64,000 nucleotides of DNA from Hyphomicrobium sp. (GCA_030148725.1 JASBSU010000037.1:1-64000); one strand, 5' to 3'; numbered from the stretch's first letter, positions 31,174 to 41,761 are shown. Numbers and translations are program-made. Notes: generated from the letters alone by a model not told the origin.

Positions 31174-33788
31174 GAAAAGCCACCCTTATGAATGCCGGGA
31201 CGAAGGGCGAGCTCGATCCTCGCCTGTCCGAACGCATCGACCTCACGCACTACTGGAACGGCTTCCGCGTGGCGCTCAACACCACGGTTCGGCAGCTCGG
31301 CGGCTGGCGCCGGCGTCCGGCAACCGTGCTCGCCTCGGGGCTCGACATCATCGCCGCCGGCACCGATCGCCGCATCCGCCGTCGCCTCGAGCCAATCAAC
31401 GTGACCGCCGGCATGGTGACGGTCGCGAATGGGGGCACGGCCGCCAAGCTCGTCGGCCAGGACGCGGCACCCGCCGACGACTTCGTCACCAACTCCGTTT
31501 CCGGCGCCACGTTCGTCATGGCCGAGATCGACCTCGGCGTGGCGACGCCGCTGTGTTTCGTCGACGTCTCTGATTTCAAGTGCGCGACGGCCGCGTTTGA
31601 TGATGCCCTGGCGGTCGAATACTACGACGGCGCCAACTGGCAGCCGTTCGGCGCTCGCCAGAACATCCGCTCGAGCGCACGCCGCACGCGCCGCTTCGGC
31701 TTCCTGCCCGGCGGTCCTGGCGGCACGATGGTCTCGGCGCGCTATGTCCGTTTCGTGCTCTACGGCGCGGCCGGCGCCGGCGCCTTCACGATCTCGCGCG
31801 TGCGCCTTTGGAAAGAAAAGCGCATGCTGTCGCCGGATCGACTGATCGAGTTCGCGCGCGCTGCCGACACCAAGTATGAGCTCGTGCTCACCGATCGCAA
31901 TATCGACGTCTACAAGGATCACCGCTGGGTTGCGGCTATTCCGGTTCCGATCGACGCGCGCCAGGTGCGTCGCGTCACCTGGACGCAATCGCTTGACACC
32001 CTGCACATCTACCACGAAGACATCTGGACGCGCGTCGTGCAGCGCCAGGGTTCCGACGACGAGTGGAACGACACCGGCATCGTGCTGGCCAACGTCCCGG
32101 CCCTGTCGCCGGCGACGGCGTTTGCCGGTGACACGAACGAGGTGCAGCAGGTTTCGCTCGCCGGCATCATCACCGGGCAGAAGTTCGTCCTGTGGATCGA
32201 CGACGAGGTAACGGCGCCGGTGACGTTCTCCGGCACAGGATCGCTCGCCTCTGACGTGACGACGGCGATCGCGGCGCTGCCATCGGTGGCGGCATCGCCG
32301 ACCGTAACGCTCGTCGACGCAGCGTCGCGCACGGTGCAAATCACCTTCGGCGGCACCCTCGGCGCGCGCCGCTGGGCGCCCGTGTATGGCGTCGTGCTTG
32401 CCGATGACGTTCTCGACCCGGCGGTGAAGATCCTACAGCGCGGGATCGACGCCGACGGCGCCTTCGCCTCGATCCGGACGGGCTTTCCCAGCTGCGGCGT
32501 CTTCGAGCAATCGCGGCACCGCATGGCCGGGTTCCGATCGGCACCGCTGAGCGTCGTCACCACGCGCGCCGGCAACCCCTACGATCTGCAGACGACGGCT
32601 ACGCCGATGACCGCGGATCTGGCGTTCATCGACACGCTCGAAAGCGACCAGAACGAGCGCATCTATCGCCTCTACGTCGGCAAGCATACGCAGGCCTTCA
32701 CCGAAAGCGGCGTGTGGTTCTCCGAGGCGCGTACCCTTGATGCTACGCAGCCGCGCAACTGGCGCCTCGCGGCGCGGCCCGGCGTCGATCCGTCGGTGCC
32801 AGTCGTGTTCCTTGACGACGCGACGCTCTACATGCAGTCGGGCGAGCGCAAGCCCGGCCAGGACGACGGGCCGGCGCGCGTGCTGCGCGAGCTGATCCTC
32901 GTGTCAGCTGTCGAAGCGCAGTATGTCGCCGATCCCAAGAACGTGCTGGCGCCGGATCGCATCACCGCGGCGATCGATATGGCGGTGCGTGAACCGCGGC
33001 GCGCCGATGAGCCGGCGCTGGCGATGATCGTCAACGCGGACGGTTCGATCGCGCAGCTAGCGACGCAGCGCGCGCAAGAGGTGGTCGGCTTCTTCGGTTG
33101 GAAAACCGATGGCAAGTTTTCGAGCGTCGGCGTCGACGTCAACGCCAACATGTGGACGATCGTCGAGCGGCAGACCGACGCCGGCGGTGCCGACAAGTAT
33201 CTCGAGCGCTTCGACGACAGCAAGGGCAGCGTGCTCGACGCGGCGATCGTTTATGAGTTCGCGCTGCCGACGTCGACGCTAACCGGCCTCAAGCACATCG
33301 CCGGCAAGGCGAACGTGTGGGCCTATATCGACGGCGATCTCTGGGGTCCGCTGACCGTTTCCAGCGGCGGGGTGTGCGAGCTTCCTGCCGCCGGCGTCGA
33401 CGTTCGCATCGGGCTCATGTCGGAATGGCGCACGGCGCCGATGCCGTTGCGGGACCGGCTGACGGAAAAGCAGCCGTTCAGGCCGCCCGGCCGCATCTAC
33501 GAAATGGGCATCACGGTGCAGTCGACCGGCCCGTTCGATTTGTCGGTGAACGGTGGGCCGGCGCGCGAGGTGCCTGTGACTTACCTCGGCGAAAGCCAGT
33601 ACGACGGCGGCCCGTTTCAAAGCGGGGGCGAGATGGATCTGCCGCTGCTCGATCGGTTGTTCACCGGCACCATCGCCATGCAGAACCTGCGCGGATGGTC
33701 TCGGCATCCAACGTGGGAGTTGTCGCAATCGAAGCCGGCGCCGGTCGAGATCATCGCCGTGCGCACCGAGCTCGCGTTCAGGGGGTGA
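31170..33788 (+). CDS. Tail tubular protein B-like (gp12-type nozzle)
   Basis: An 872-aa protein. The opening MNAGTKGELDPRLSERIDL, followed by YWNGFRVALNTTVRQLGGWR and RRPAT, is the typical start of podovirus nozzle proteins. The remainder is beta-rich with segments such as FDVWTD-like propeller strands and a C-terminal beta domain. It should form the tail nozzle and bind the tail spike. The length is close to family expectation. Confidence 0.8.
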   Translation: MRKATLMNAGTKGELDPRLSERIDLTHYWNGFRVALNTTVRQLGGWRRRPATVLASGLDIIAAGTDRRIRRRLEPINVTAGMVTVANGGTAAKLVGQDAAPADDFVTNSVSGATFVMAEIDLGVATPLCFVDVSDFKCATAAFDDALAVEYYDGANWQPFGARQNIRSSARRTRRFGFLPGGPGGTMVSARYVRFVLYGAAGAGAFTISRVRLWKEKRMLSPDRLIEFARAADTKYELVLTDRNIDVYKDHRWVAAIPVPIDARQVRRVTWTQSLDTLHIYHEDIWTRVVQRQGSDDEWNDTGIVLANVPALSPATAFAGDTNEVQQVSLAGIITGQKFVLWIDDEVTAPVTFSGTGSLASDVTTAIAALPSVAASPTVTLVDAASRTVQITFGGTLGARRWAPVYGVVLADDVLDPAVKILQRGIDADGAFASIRTGFPSCGVFEQSRHRMAGFRSAPLSVVTTRAGNPYDLQTTATPMTADLAFIDTLESDQNERIYRLYVGKHTQAFTESGVWFSEARTLDATQPRNWRLAARPGVDPSVPVVFLDDATLYMQSGERKPGQDDGPARVLRELILVSAVEAQYVADPKNVLAPDRITAAIDMAVREPRRADEPALAMIVNADGSIAQLATQRAQEVVGFFGWKTDGKFSSVGVDVNANMWTIVERQTDAGGADKYLERFDDSKGSVLDAAIVYEFALPTSTLTGLKHIAGKANVWAYIDGDLWGPLTVSSGGVCELPAAGVDVRIGLMSEWRTAPMPLRDRLTEKQPFRPPGRIYEMGITVQSTGPFDLSVNGGPAREVPVTYLGESQYDGGPFQSGGEMDLPLLDRLFTGTIAMQNLRGWSRHPTWELSQSKPAPVEIIAVRTELAFRG

Positions 33789-33792
33789 TGCC

Positions 33793-34341
33793 GTGGAAGT
33801 CGCAATGAGCGTCATGGCGTTGTTTGGCAGCGGCAGCGCGGCGGCCGCTGGAGCCTCCGCGGTCGGCGCGTCGGCCATAGGCTCAGCAGCCGCCACGACG
33901 GCGGCAGCGTCCGCCACGGCCGCGTCGTGGGCCGGTATCGGGTCGACGGCGCTTTCGGTACTGCAGGGCGTTATGACCGCCGGCGCGGTGCTCAGCCAGA
34001 TGTCGGGCGGCTCGATCGCCAAGCAGGAATCGCAGCTGCAGGCCGACGCGATCAACCTGCAGTCGCGCGAACAGGCGCTGCGCATCAAGACCGAGGAGCT
34101 GCAGAAGATCGGCGCTAGCCGCGTTGCTTTCGCCGGCTCCGGCGTCTCGCTGGCTTCTGGCGATCCGGTCGAGGATGCGATCAGCAGCCAATCCGATTTC
34201 GAGCAGAGCCTGACGCGAGACAGCGGCGATGTGAAGTCGCAGCAGATCCGCCTCAGCGGCAAAGGCAAGATGATCGGCGCTTACGGCGATGCTGCCAGCA
34301 CGATCGGCAATTATGCCCTCAGCCTGGCGAAGCGGGGTTAG
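33793..34341 (+). CDS. Small internal virion protein candidate
   Basis: A 182-aa protein. An Ala/Gly/Ser-rich hydrophobic N-terminal half (about residues 10-70) is followed by a helical region (SQLQADAINLQSREQALRIK). Then comes VAFAGSGVSLASGDPVEDAI, which is recurrent in T7 gp14-like ejection proteins. It probably inserts into the outer membrane during DNA ejection. The start is GTG 33793, and an ATG four codons later is also possible. Confidence 0.65.
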   Translation: MEVAMSVMALFGSGSAAAAGASAVGASAIGSAAATTAAASATAASWAGIGSTALSVLQGVMTAGAVLSQMSGGSIAKQESQLQADAINLQSREQALRIKTEELQKIGASRVAFAGSGVSLASGDPVEDAISSQSDFEQSLTRDSGDVKSQQIRLSGKGKMIGAYGDAASTIGNYALSLAKRG

Positions 34342-34344
34342 CGC

Positions 34345-36600
34345 ATGCCTCCCAATCAGCGCGGCGGCTCTCTCCGCGTCGCCAGCGATCTGGCACAGCA
34401 GGGCCACGTCGAGGGCGTCCCCTCGTCAGGCTTCGGCGACCAGGTCGCCGGCATGTCGCGCCACTTCGCCGGCATCGGCGCGCAAATCGGCCAGATGGCC
34501 GACGTGGCGGCGGCCGAGGAAGGCGAGGCCGAGGGGCGCCGCGCCGGCCTCGATCCCGAGTTTCGTCCGACCAAGTCGCTGACCATTCGCGGCCAGGCCT
34601 ACGACAAGGCGGGCCTGCAGGTCGCCGGCACGCGCATGAAGCAGGGCATGGAGGCGGATCTCGCCGCTGCCTATGACGCGCTCGGCACCGATCCCGCCAA
34701 GCTCAATGCGGAGATCGACAAGAAGGGCCTCGCCTGGCTCAGTGAGGCGCCAGCAGAAGTGCGGCCGGCGCTCGAGCTCGCATTGCGCGGCGCGAAGATC
34801 TCGTACATGCGGCAGGCGGCGCGCGACCAGGTCGAGCGCGTTTTCAACGAGCAGCAAGCCGCGGTGCAGACCGAAATCGGCGACGGCATCAAGACGCTGC
34901 ACCAGCGGGCGTACAACATGGGGCTCGATGCCGAGGCCGATCAGGTGATGGCCGACGGCGTGTCGCTGCTCGATGAGGCGCTGGCGCGAACCGATGTTAC
35001 CGGCAAGCGCCTGGTGCCGCCCGAGACGGCGGCTAAGGTACGCGGCGAAGCGCTCGAAACGATCTCGACCGCTCGGCTGACGGGCGCCTTCGATCGCTTG
35101 AAGACGATCGGCGAGAAAGAAAAATTCATCGGGCAGTTCGAAGACGATTTTGCCAACTCGCGCGGGCTCGCCAAGCAATACGATCTCCCTGGCTTCCAAA
35201 AGGTCTCCGGCCTCCTGCGCGCCGAACTGACGCGCACCAAGACGGAAAGCGCGGTCGCGGTGCGCGCGATCGACGAAGACGTCAAAAGCGTCGTCGGCCT
35301 GCTCAAGAAAGGCGCGGAAGTCCCGGCCGAGCACGTTGCCGGGCTCGATGCGCGCATGGCCGCCGTCGGCGGTGGATCTCCGCAGCTGCAGCAGAGCGTC
35401 GCCGAGGCCAAGGGCCTGTTCAACTATCAGCAGTCCGTGCGTACCATGCCGCCGGCCGAGCTTGGCCGCGTGCTCGAGATGCAGCGCGCGCGCATTGCCA
35501 GCGGCGAAGCGAAGAACCTCGGCTATGCGTCGGCCGAGCTGGATCTCGGCGAGGACCTGCTGCGCAACATGCGCACGCGCCTTAAGGAAGATCCGAACGG
35601 ATGGGCCAACGACGTCGGCCGACTGCGCATCGCACCGCTCGATTTTTCCAGCCCTGAGAACGCGACGGCGACGCTGCGCGCGCGCATCGCCCAGGCCGAA
35701 GAAGTCGGCAACGCCTACGGCCAGCCGCCGCAGTATTTTCGCCCGGATGAGCGGCGCGCGCTGGTGACGATGGCCGGCCAGGGTGGCGCGCAATCGCTCG
35801 CGGTCGCCACGACCATTGCCGGCGTCGGTGGCGATCGCGCGCCGCGCATGCTGGCGGAGCTTATCGCCGAGGCGCCGGCGACGGCGATGCTCGGCGGCCT
35901 GGTCGCCGCGGCCGGCCCGACGTCTGTGGCACGCGATGCCGCCGACGGCTTTGCGTTCCGTCGCGCCGCGAAAGAGGAAAAGGGCGGCGGCATGAAATTC
36001 TATGCGCCGTCGGAAAAGCAGGCGCGCGAGGTTGCCGCGCCGGTGTTCGGGAACGCGCTGTCGGAGATGCCGAAATCGGAGGCGGCGGTGCTCGAGATCG
36101 CGAACGCTGCCTATGAGATCCGCGCGCAGCGTCTGTCCAAGACCGAGTTCGACGAAACGCTATACGGCGAAACGCTGCGCGAAGTCCTGGGCGAGCGTAC
36201 GGTCGGCGGCGAGAAATATGGCGGCATCGTCGAGCAGTCGCGCAGCACCGGCTATTTCTCTTCGGCGTCGCAGAACATCATCATCCCGCCGACGGTCAAG
36301 CAGTCGAAGTGGGACGAGCTGCTGGATACCATCACGCCCGGCGATCTCGATCGCGCCGGCATCGGGCGCCCCGTCGATGGCAACGGCCGCGCCATGCCCG
36401 CGTCGTCGATCCGCACGGGCCTCCTCGTCCCGATCGGCGACGGCCAGTATGCCGTGGCGATGGGTGATCCTTCGGAACCTGGCGGCGAGCGCTGGCTGAT
36501 GACCAACCCGAACCGCGACGAGAAATTCATCCTCGACGTGAAAGCGCTCGAACCGCACCTGCGCAAGCGCCGGCCCGACCTGTTCCTCGGAGGCCAGTGA
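34345..36600 (+). CDS. Large internal virion/ejection protein 1
   Basis: A 751-aa Ala-rich, largely helical protein starting MPPNQRGGSLRVASDLAQQG. Its place between the gp14-like protein and two more giants suggests a gp15-like ejection protein that forms part of the DNA-delivery conduit. No enzymatic domain is obvious. The C-terminal 180 residues (SRSTGYFSSASQNIIIPPTV) look like a separate globular domain with a protease/structural feel, but I cannot name it. Confidence 0.65.
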   Translation: MPPNQRGGSLRVASDLAQQGHVEGVPSSGFGDQVAGMSRHFAGIGAQIGQMADVAAAEEGEAEGRRAGLDPEFRPTKSLTIRGQAYDKAGLQVAGTRMKQGMEADLAAAYDALGTDPAKLNAEIDKKGLAWLSEAPAEVRPALELALRGAKISYMRQAARDQVERVFNEQQAAVQTEIGDGIKTLHQRAYNMGLDAEADQVMADGVSLLDEALARTDVTGKRLVPPETAAKVRGEALETISTARLTGAFDRLKTIGEKEKFIGQFEDDFANSRGLAKQYDLPGFQKVSGLLRAELTRTKTESAVAVRAIDEDVKSVVGLLKKGAEVPAEHVAGLDARMAAVGGGSPQLQQSVAEAKGLFNYQQSVRTMPPAELGRVLEMQRARIASGEAKNLGYASAELDLGEDLLRNMRTRLKEDPNGWANDVGRLRIAPLDFSSPENATATLRARIAQAEEVGNAYGQPPQYFRPDERRALVTMAGQGGAQSLAVATTIAGVGGDRAPRMLAELIAEAPATAMLGGLVAAAGPTSVARDAADGFAFRRAAKEEKGGGMKFYAPSEKQAREVAAPVFGNALSEMPKSEAAVLEIANAAYEIRAQRLSKTEFDETLYGETLREVLGERTVGGEKYGGIVEQSRSTGYFSSASQNIIIPPTVKQSKWDELLDTITPGDLDRAGIGRPVDGNGRAMPASSIRTGLLVPIGDGQYAVAMGDPSEPGGERWLMTNPNRDEKFILDVKALEPHLRKRRPDLFLGGQ

Positions 36601-38978
36601 TGCTGCTCGAGCGTCGAGATATCCGCGGCGGCAGCTATGCCGAGGCGCCGAGCCTCGAGCCGCAGGCCTCGCTCGGCGAGATCTTCAGCGCGTCGATCGA
36701 CGACATGCTCTATGCGCGCAACGTCGACGCCGACGCGGCGGCCTATGAGGCGGCTTACGATCGGCGGCTCGACGCGATCTTCGCAGCGACTGGTCAGCGC
36801 CGCGACAACCCGTTTCGGGTCGGCAGCGGTTTTGCTGCGCGCAATCCCGGCTTCGCCGACTTCAAGGGCGGCGGCTCTGTGGACCCGCACGCTGCTTTCC
36901 AGTCCTGGCTGGAAGATCTCGCCGAGCAGCAGCCGCAGTTCCGCGATGTGATCAAACCGGATCGCCCCGTGCTCGACGACGCGCTGGACCTGCAGCGCAA
37001 GTCGGTCGGGGCGGCAGCCGATACCTATGCCCGTGGCGGTCGGGGTGCCTGGCTCGCGAGCGTCGCCGGCTCCTTCGCTGGCGCCGCAGCCGATCCGCTC
37101 AACGTTGCCGCCCTTCTCGCCGGCCCGTTCGGCGAGGTGGGGCTTGGTGCGCGGGCGGTGCTGTGGAATGCCACCAAGGTCGGCGCCATCAATGCCGGCA
37201 CCGAAGTCGTTGCCTATCCGTTCGTGCGCGACTGGCGCGAAAAGGCCGGCCTCGAATACTCACTCGGCGAGCTCGCGCAGAATGCCGGCGTCGCGTTCCT
37301 GTTCGGCGCCGGCCTCGATGGCGGCGCGCGGTCGATCTATCGCGGCGTCACCGGGTTGCGTGGCGAACCCAAGCCGGCGCCGCCGCAAGGCGCCGCTGCC
37401 GATCGCGCGCTCGATGCAGCCGCAGCCGCGCTTCCCGCCGACAACGTGGTTCGCCGGGCCGCAGAAGGCGATCTAGGGGCCTTGCGCGAAGTGGCGGCGG
37501 CTACAGGTCAGGCCGACGATCCGGCCGTCAGGGGCGCGCTGCAGGCGGCCGATCTCGAGGATGGCCTGACTGTCGACGCACCGCTTGTCGATCGCGGCGA
37601 CGGCCTCTCACGACTTGCTCAAGCAATTCGCTCCGCCGTCGACGACACTGAGCCCGCGCCAGGCCGTGCCGATCCGGTCCCGCCGGATCGTGGACCCGAC
37701 CTGTCGAACGAGGCGCCGCTGCCCAAGGGCGAGGTTGGTGCCAACCAGCATGCGCGCCGCTTTGCGGTCGACGGCAAGCCGGTGGCGTTCCGCGAGGTCG
37801 ACCCGGCCAAGATCGTCGCCGACCCTGCCACGTTCCAGTTCAAGGGTGGTGGCGATGCCGCCGGCGCCACGACGCGCCTTTCCGGCGTCGAGACCTGGGA
37901 CCCGGTTGCAGCGGGGCGCGCGGTCGTGTTCGAGCGTTCGAGCGGCGAGCTCGTCATCGCTGACGGGCATCAGCGCCTGTCGCTAGCCAAGCGCTTGCTC
38001 GCCGCCGGCGCAGAGGGCGAGATCTCGCTGCCCGCGTTCGTGTTCCGTGAGGCGGACGGCTGGTCGCCGGGCGACGTGCGGGCACTGGCTGCCAAGAAGA
38101 ACCTGCAGGAAGGCTCCGGCACCACGATCGACGCGGCCAAAGTCATTCGCGATCGGCCCGACATCATCGACGCGTCTGTGCCGTTGTCGTCGGACGCGAT
38201 GCGCCAGGCGCGTTCGCTGGCGCGCCTCTCCGACGAGGCCTTCGGCAAAGTCGTCGCCGGCGTCGTGCCGCCGAACCATGCGGCCATGATCGGCGACCTG
38301 GTGCCCGACAAGGCGCTGCATTCCGGCATGGTCGACGAGCTCGTCGCCGCTGACCCCTCGAACGCCCGCGAGGCACGGTTCATCGTCTCCGAGCTGATGC
38401 AAGCGCCGATCCAGCACGAGGTGCAGCTGACGCTGCTCGGCGCCGAGACGATGGCGCGCCCGCTGCTGCGGGAACGCGCCAAGGTGCTCGATGCGGCCCT
38501 GAAGATCCTGCGCGACGACAAGCGGATCTTCGGCATGCTCGAGCGGGAGGCCGGCCGCATCGAGCGCGCCGGCAATGCGCTGCGCCGCGACGCCAATGCT
38601 TCGGCCGCCCTCGAGGCGGAGACGGTGTCGGCTGTGATCGAGCAGCTGGCGGCAAACCGTGGGCCTGTTTCCGATTGGCTGACGGAGGCGGCGCGGGACA
38701 TCGCCGGCGAGGCGCCGGTGCGCAAGGCGGCCGAGGCGTTCGCCAAGCGCGTACGCGATGCCCTGCAGAAGGATGGGCTCGCAGGCCTCGCCGCGGAGCC
38801 GCCGACGCCGCTGCGGGCCAACGGCTTCGACGACGTGACTGGCCCGGAAGCCAAGGCGCAGGTCGAAGCGCTCCAATCGCAGTTTGAAGATCCGAAGCAA
38901 GGTGCCCTGTTCGATGAGCTGAAGGAAGTGAAGCGTGAGGGCGCGATCGGCGTCATTGTCGAGGGTTGCAAGCTATGA
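36600..38978 (+). CDS. Large internal virion protein 2 with ParB/Srx-like domain
   Basis: A 792-aa protein starting at ATG 36600 in a TGATG overlap. Residues 1-240 include hydrophobic segments. At about residues 380-480 the sequence PVAFREVDPAKIVADP...ELVIADGHQRLSLAKRL matches the ParB/sulfiredoxin-like fold, whose GERR/GHQR loop binds nucleotide or DNA. The C-terminal 300 residues are helical. It is probably co-packaged and ejected with DNA, and the ParB-like domain could contact the genome. That function is inferred. Confidence 0.65.
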   Translation: MLLERRDIRGGSYAEAPSLEPQASLGEIFSASIDDMLYARNVDADAAAYEAAYDRRLDAIFAATGQRRDNPFRVGSGFAARNPGFADFKGGGSVDPHAAFQSWLEDLAEQQPQFRDVIKPDRPVLDDALDLQRKSVGAAADTYARGGRGAWLASVAGSFAGAAADPLNVAALLAGPFGEVGLGARAVLWNATKVGAINAGTEVVAYPFVRDWREKAGLEYSLGELAQNAGVAFLFGAGLDGGARSIYRGVTGLRGEPKPAPPQGAAADRALDAAAAALPADNVVRRAAEGDLGALREVAAATGQADDPAVRGALQAADLEDGLTVDAPLVDRGDGLSRLAQAIRSAVDDTEPAPGRADPVPPDRGPDLSNEAPLPKGEVGANQHARRFAVDGKPVAFREVDPAKIVADPATFQFKGGGDAAGATTRLSGVETWDPVAAGRAVVFERSSGELVIADGHQRLSLAKRLLAAGAEGEISLPAFVFREADGWSPGDVRALAAKKNLQEGSGTTIDAAKVIRDRPDIIDASVPLSSDAMRQARSLARLSDEAFGKVVAGVVPPNHAAMIGDLVPDKALHSGMVDELVAADPSNAREARFIVSELMQAPIQHEVQLTLLGAETMARPLLRERAKVLDAALKILRDDKRIFGMLEREAGRIERAGNALRRDANASAALEAETVSAVIEQLAANRGPVSDWLTEAARDIAGEAPVRKAAEAFAKRVRDALQKDGLAGLAAEPPTPLRANGFDDVTGPEAKAQVEALQSQFEDPKQGALFDELKEVKREGAIGVIVEGCKL

Positions 38979-41761
38979 GCCTGAAAGACTGCATTGCCCG
39001 TTCGCACGCGGCCGGCGAGATCACGCTCGAGGAGCGCCAGGCGCTCGAAAAGCGTCTTGGCCAGCTGACGCGCCAGATCCTCGCGCCGGCGGAGGTCAAG
39101 AAAGCGCTGGCGGCCGAGATCGAGGCCGAGGCCTTCGAGCGCCAGCGCCGCGCGCTGCTGACCGAGCAGGCGCGCGTGCGCGTCGACGCCGAGCTCGATG
39201 CGCACCGCGATCGCAAGGGGCGGGCCGACCCGGCCGAGGCGCTGCAGCTGATGCTCGAGCATCACGGCGAAGGCCGCATGCAGGACACCGAGCACCGGCG
39301 CCTGGCCATCCTCGCCGGCGCGCACGCCAAGCTCGACACGCTGCTTTACGAAATGCGCAAAGGGTGGGCGCGCGGCGATAAGCGGCGCCTCTACGGCCAG
39401 ACGCGCGCTCGCCTCGAGAACGTGGTGCGCGAGCTGTTCGGCGAGGGAACGGGCGACGCCGCCGCGGCCGCCCTCGCCAAGGCGTGGCGGGAGGTCGCCG
39501 AGGATCTGCGCCAGCGCTTCAACGCCGCCGGCGGCGCTATCGGCAAGCTCGTCGACTGGGGTCTGCCGCAGCATCACAACGCCGAGGCGCTGCTGTCGGC
39601 CGGGCGCGAGGCATGGGTCGATTACATCATGCCACTGCTCGACCCCGGTCGCATGCTGCATCCGCTGACCAAGATGGCGATGGGCGCGGACGAGCTGCGC
39701 GACAGCTTGCGCCACGTCTGGGAAACGATCACCACGGAAGGCTGGATCGATCGCGAGCCTAGCGGCGCCAGCTTCGGCAAGGGCGCGCTGTTCCGCCAGC
39801 ACGCCGACCACCGCTTCCTGATTTTCAAGGATGCCGACGCCTGGCTGAAGTACCAGCAGGACTTCGGCGAGGGCGACCCGTTCGCTGCGATGATGGGGCA
39901 CCTGTCGACGATGGCCCGCGACATCGCCTTCATGGAGCAATTCGGCCCGAACCCCGAGGCGATGTTCACCTACTTGAAGCAGCGCGTGACCAAGATGGCG
40001 GCGACGGTGAAGCCACGTGCCGCCGTGATCGACGAGAAGACGGCGCAATTGAAGTCGCTGACGGCCGAGCTCGGCAAACAGCCTGCGCGCGACGTCGAGA
40101 TCGTCGACCGCATCGGCGCCATTCACCACGAGCTCGATGCGCTGCGCTCGAAGACTTTCAGCGGCCCGACCAAGCGCGGCAAAAAGAAAATGGAGCCGCT
40201 GCACGCCAAGCTCGCCGCCCTCGAGCGTGAGCTTTCCGATTACGTGCTCGCCGGCGACATCGCGCCGACTGTGCGCCAGGCCGAGCTCAACGCCGAGATC
40301 GCGGCAGTGCTGGAAGATCTGAACGGGCTTGCGGAGGTGCCCTTTCCTGCCGACGCGCCGATGGATCGTGCGCGGCGTGCGATCGCCCGCGCCGAGGCCA
40401 AGTGGTCCGCTATGCGCGGATCTTCCAACGCGCCCGTTTCGTCGCGCGTCGCCAACGTCTTCGAGACCGTCCGCAATTTGATTGTCTCGTCGAGCCTCGG
40501 CTCGGCACAGCTGTCAGCCCTGTCCGACGTCGGCTTCCAAAAAGTGGCGCGCACCTTCACCGGCCTGCCGGCGACGTCGGTCATCGGCGAACTGGTCAAG
40601 ATGTTCGGCAAGGAGAACCGCGCCGAGGCGGTGCGCTCGTGGCTGATTGCCGACAGTGCGCTACACGTCATGCACGCGCAGTCGCGGTATCTCGGCTCGA
40701 TCAATGCCAAGGGCATCACCGGCATGCTCGCTGATCGCGTCATCCATATGCAGGGTCTCGCCGCATGGACGCAGGCCGGCAAGCACGCCTTCGGCATGGC
40801 GTTTCAGGGTGAGCTCGGCGCCCGCGTCGGGCTCGCCTTCGACAAGCTGCCCGATGCGCTGCGCATGACGCTCGAGCGCCACGGCTTCACGCCGGCCGAG
40901 TGGGACGTGATGCGCAAGGTCTCGCTCTACGAGCCGCGCACCGGCGCCACCTTCCTGCGCCCGAACGAGATCGCGCTGTCCGATCGCGGCCTCGCCGAGA
41001 AGTACATCGCGATGATCATGCGCGAGACGAAGTATGCAGTGCCTGAAGGCACCGTCGGCTCGCGCGTGGTGCTCAACCAGGGTGCCCGGCCGGGCACGCT
41101 GGTCGGCGAGATCGTGCGCAACTTCGCTCAGTTCAAAGCCTTCGGCGTCGCTGTGGCGATGTTGCAGTCTTCGCGCATAGCCCGCGAAGTCGGCGCTGGC
41201 CGGGGTGCGCGCGGTGCGCTCTACGGCGGCGCGCTGCTGATCACCGGCGGTTTGCTCGGCGGCCTCTCCATGCAGCTCAAGGCGATTGCCGCCGGGCAGG
41301 ACCCGCGCGACATGAACGACCCGAAGTTCTGGGGCGCGGCGTTGCTGCAGGGCGGCGGGCTTGGCATTTACGGCGACTTCCTGTTCGGCAACGTCAACCG
41401 GCTCGGCGGCGGCTTGTCGACGACGATTGCCGGGCCGCTCGTCGACCGCGTCAACACACTGCGCGATCTGACCATCGGCAACGTCATGCAGCAGGCCGGC
41501 GAGGAGAAAACCAACTTCGGCCGCGAGCTGTCGAACTTCCTGCGGCAGAACACGCCGGGCGGAAACCTCTGGTATCTCCGGCTCGCAGGCGAGCGCCTGG
41601 TGTTCGATCAGTTGCAGCACCTGCTCGATCCCGATGCCCGCGCCGCTTTCAGGCGCCGTGCGAGCCAGCGCAAGAAGCAGTTCGGCAACGAGTTCTGGTG
41701 GGCGCCAGGCGCGAGCGAGCCGCGCCGTGCGCCGGATCTCGGGGCCGCGATCGGGCGCTAG
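38975..41761 (+). CDS. Large internal virion protein 3
   Basis: A 928-aa protein, start ATG 38975 overlapping the previous stop by four bases. The first 450 residues are charged helices and coiled coil (ERQALEKRLGQLTRQILAPA). A hydrophobic region lies near residues 740-770. The C-terminal segment (TPGGNLWYLRLAGERLVFDQ ... PGASEPRRAPD) is typical of the last internal protein gene in BPP-1-like phages. It is analogous to gp16 of T7 in size and position, without a visible lytic transglycosylase motif. Confidence 0.65.
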   Translation: MSLKDCIARSHAAGEITLEERQALEKRLGQLTRQILAPAEVKKALAAEIEAEAFERQRRALLTEQARVRVDAELDAHRDRKGRADPAEALQLMLEHHGEGRMQDTEHRRLAILAGAHAKLDTLLYEMRKGWARGDKRRLYGQTRARLENVVRELFGEGTGDAAAAALAKAWREVAEDLRQRFNAAGGAIGKLVDWGLPQHHNAEALLSAGREAWVDYIMPLLDPGRMLHPLTKMAMGADELRDSLRHVWETITTEGWIDREPSGASFGKGALFRQHADHRFLIFKDADAWLKYQQDFGEGDPFAAMMGHLSTMARDIAFMEQFGPNPEAMFTYLKQRVTKMAATVKPRAAVIDEKTAQLKSLTAELGKQPARDVEIVDRIGAIHHELDALRSKTFSGPTKRGKKKMEPLHAKLAALERELSDYVLAGDIAPTVRQAELNAEIAAVLEDLNGLAEVPFPADAPMDRARRAIARAEAKWSAMRGSSNAPVSSRVANVFETVRNLIVSSSLGSAQLSALSDVGFQKVARTFTGLPATSVIGELVKMFGKENRAEAVRSWLIADSALHVMHAQSRYLGSINAKGITGMLADRVIHMQGLAAWTQAGKHAFGMAFQGELGARVGLAFDKLPDALRMTLERHGFTPAEWDVMRKVSLYEPRTGATFLRPNEIALSDRGLAEKYIAMIMRETKYAVPEGTVGSRVVLNQGARPGTLVGEIVRNFAQFKAFGVAVAMLQSSRIAREVGAGRGARGALYGGALLITGGLLGGLSMQLKAIAAGQDPRDMNDPKFWGAALLQGGGLGIYGDFLFGNVNRLGGGLSTTIAGPLVDRVNTLRDLTIGNVMQQAGEEKTNFGRELSNFLRQNTPGGNLWYLRLAGERLVFDQLQHLLDPDARAAFRRRASQRKKQFGNEFWWAPGASEPRRAPDLGAAIGR

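Noticed and set aside
37970-40204. Long minus-strand ORF of 744 aa antisense to the internal virion proteins
   Set aside because: It is Arg/Ala-rich without motifs, lies fully opposite two tightly coupled plus-strand genes, and is the expected high-GC shadow frame.
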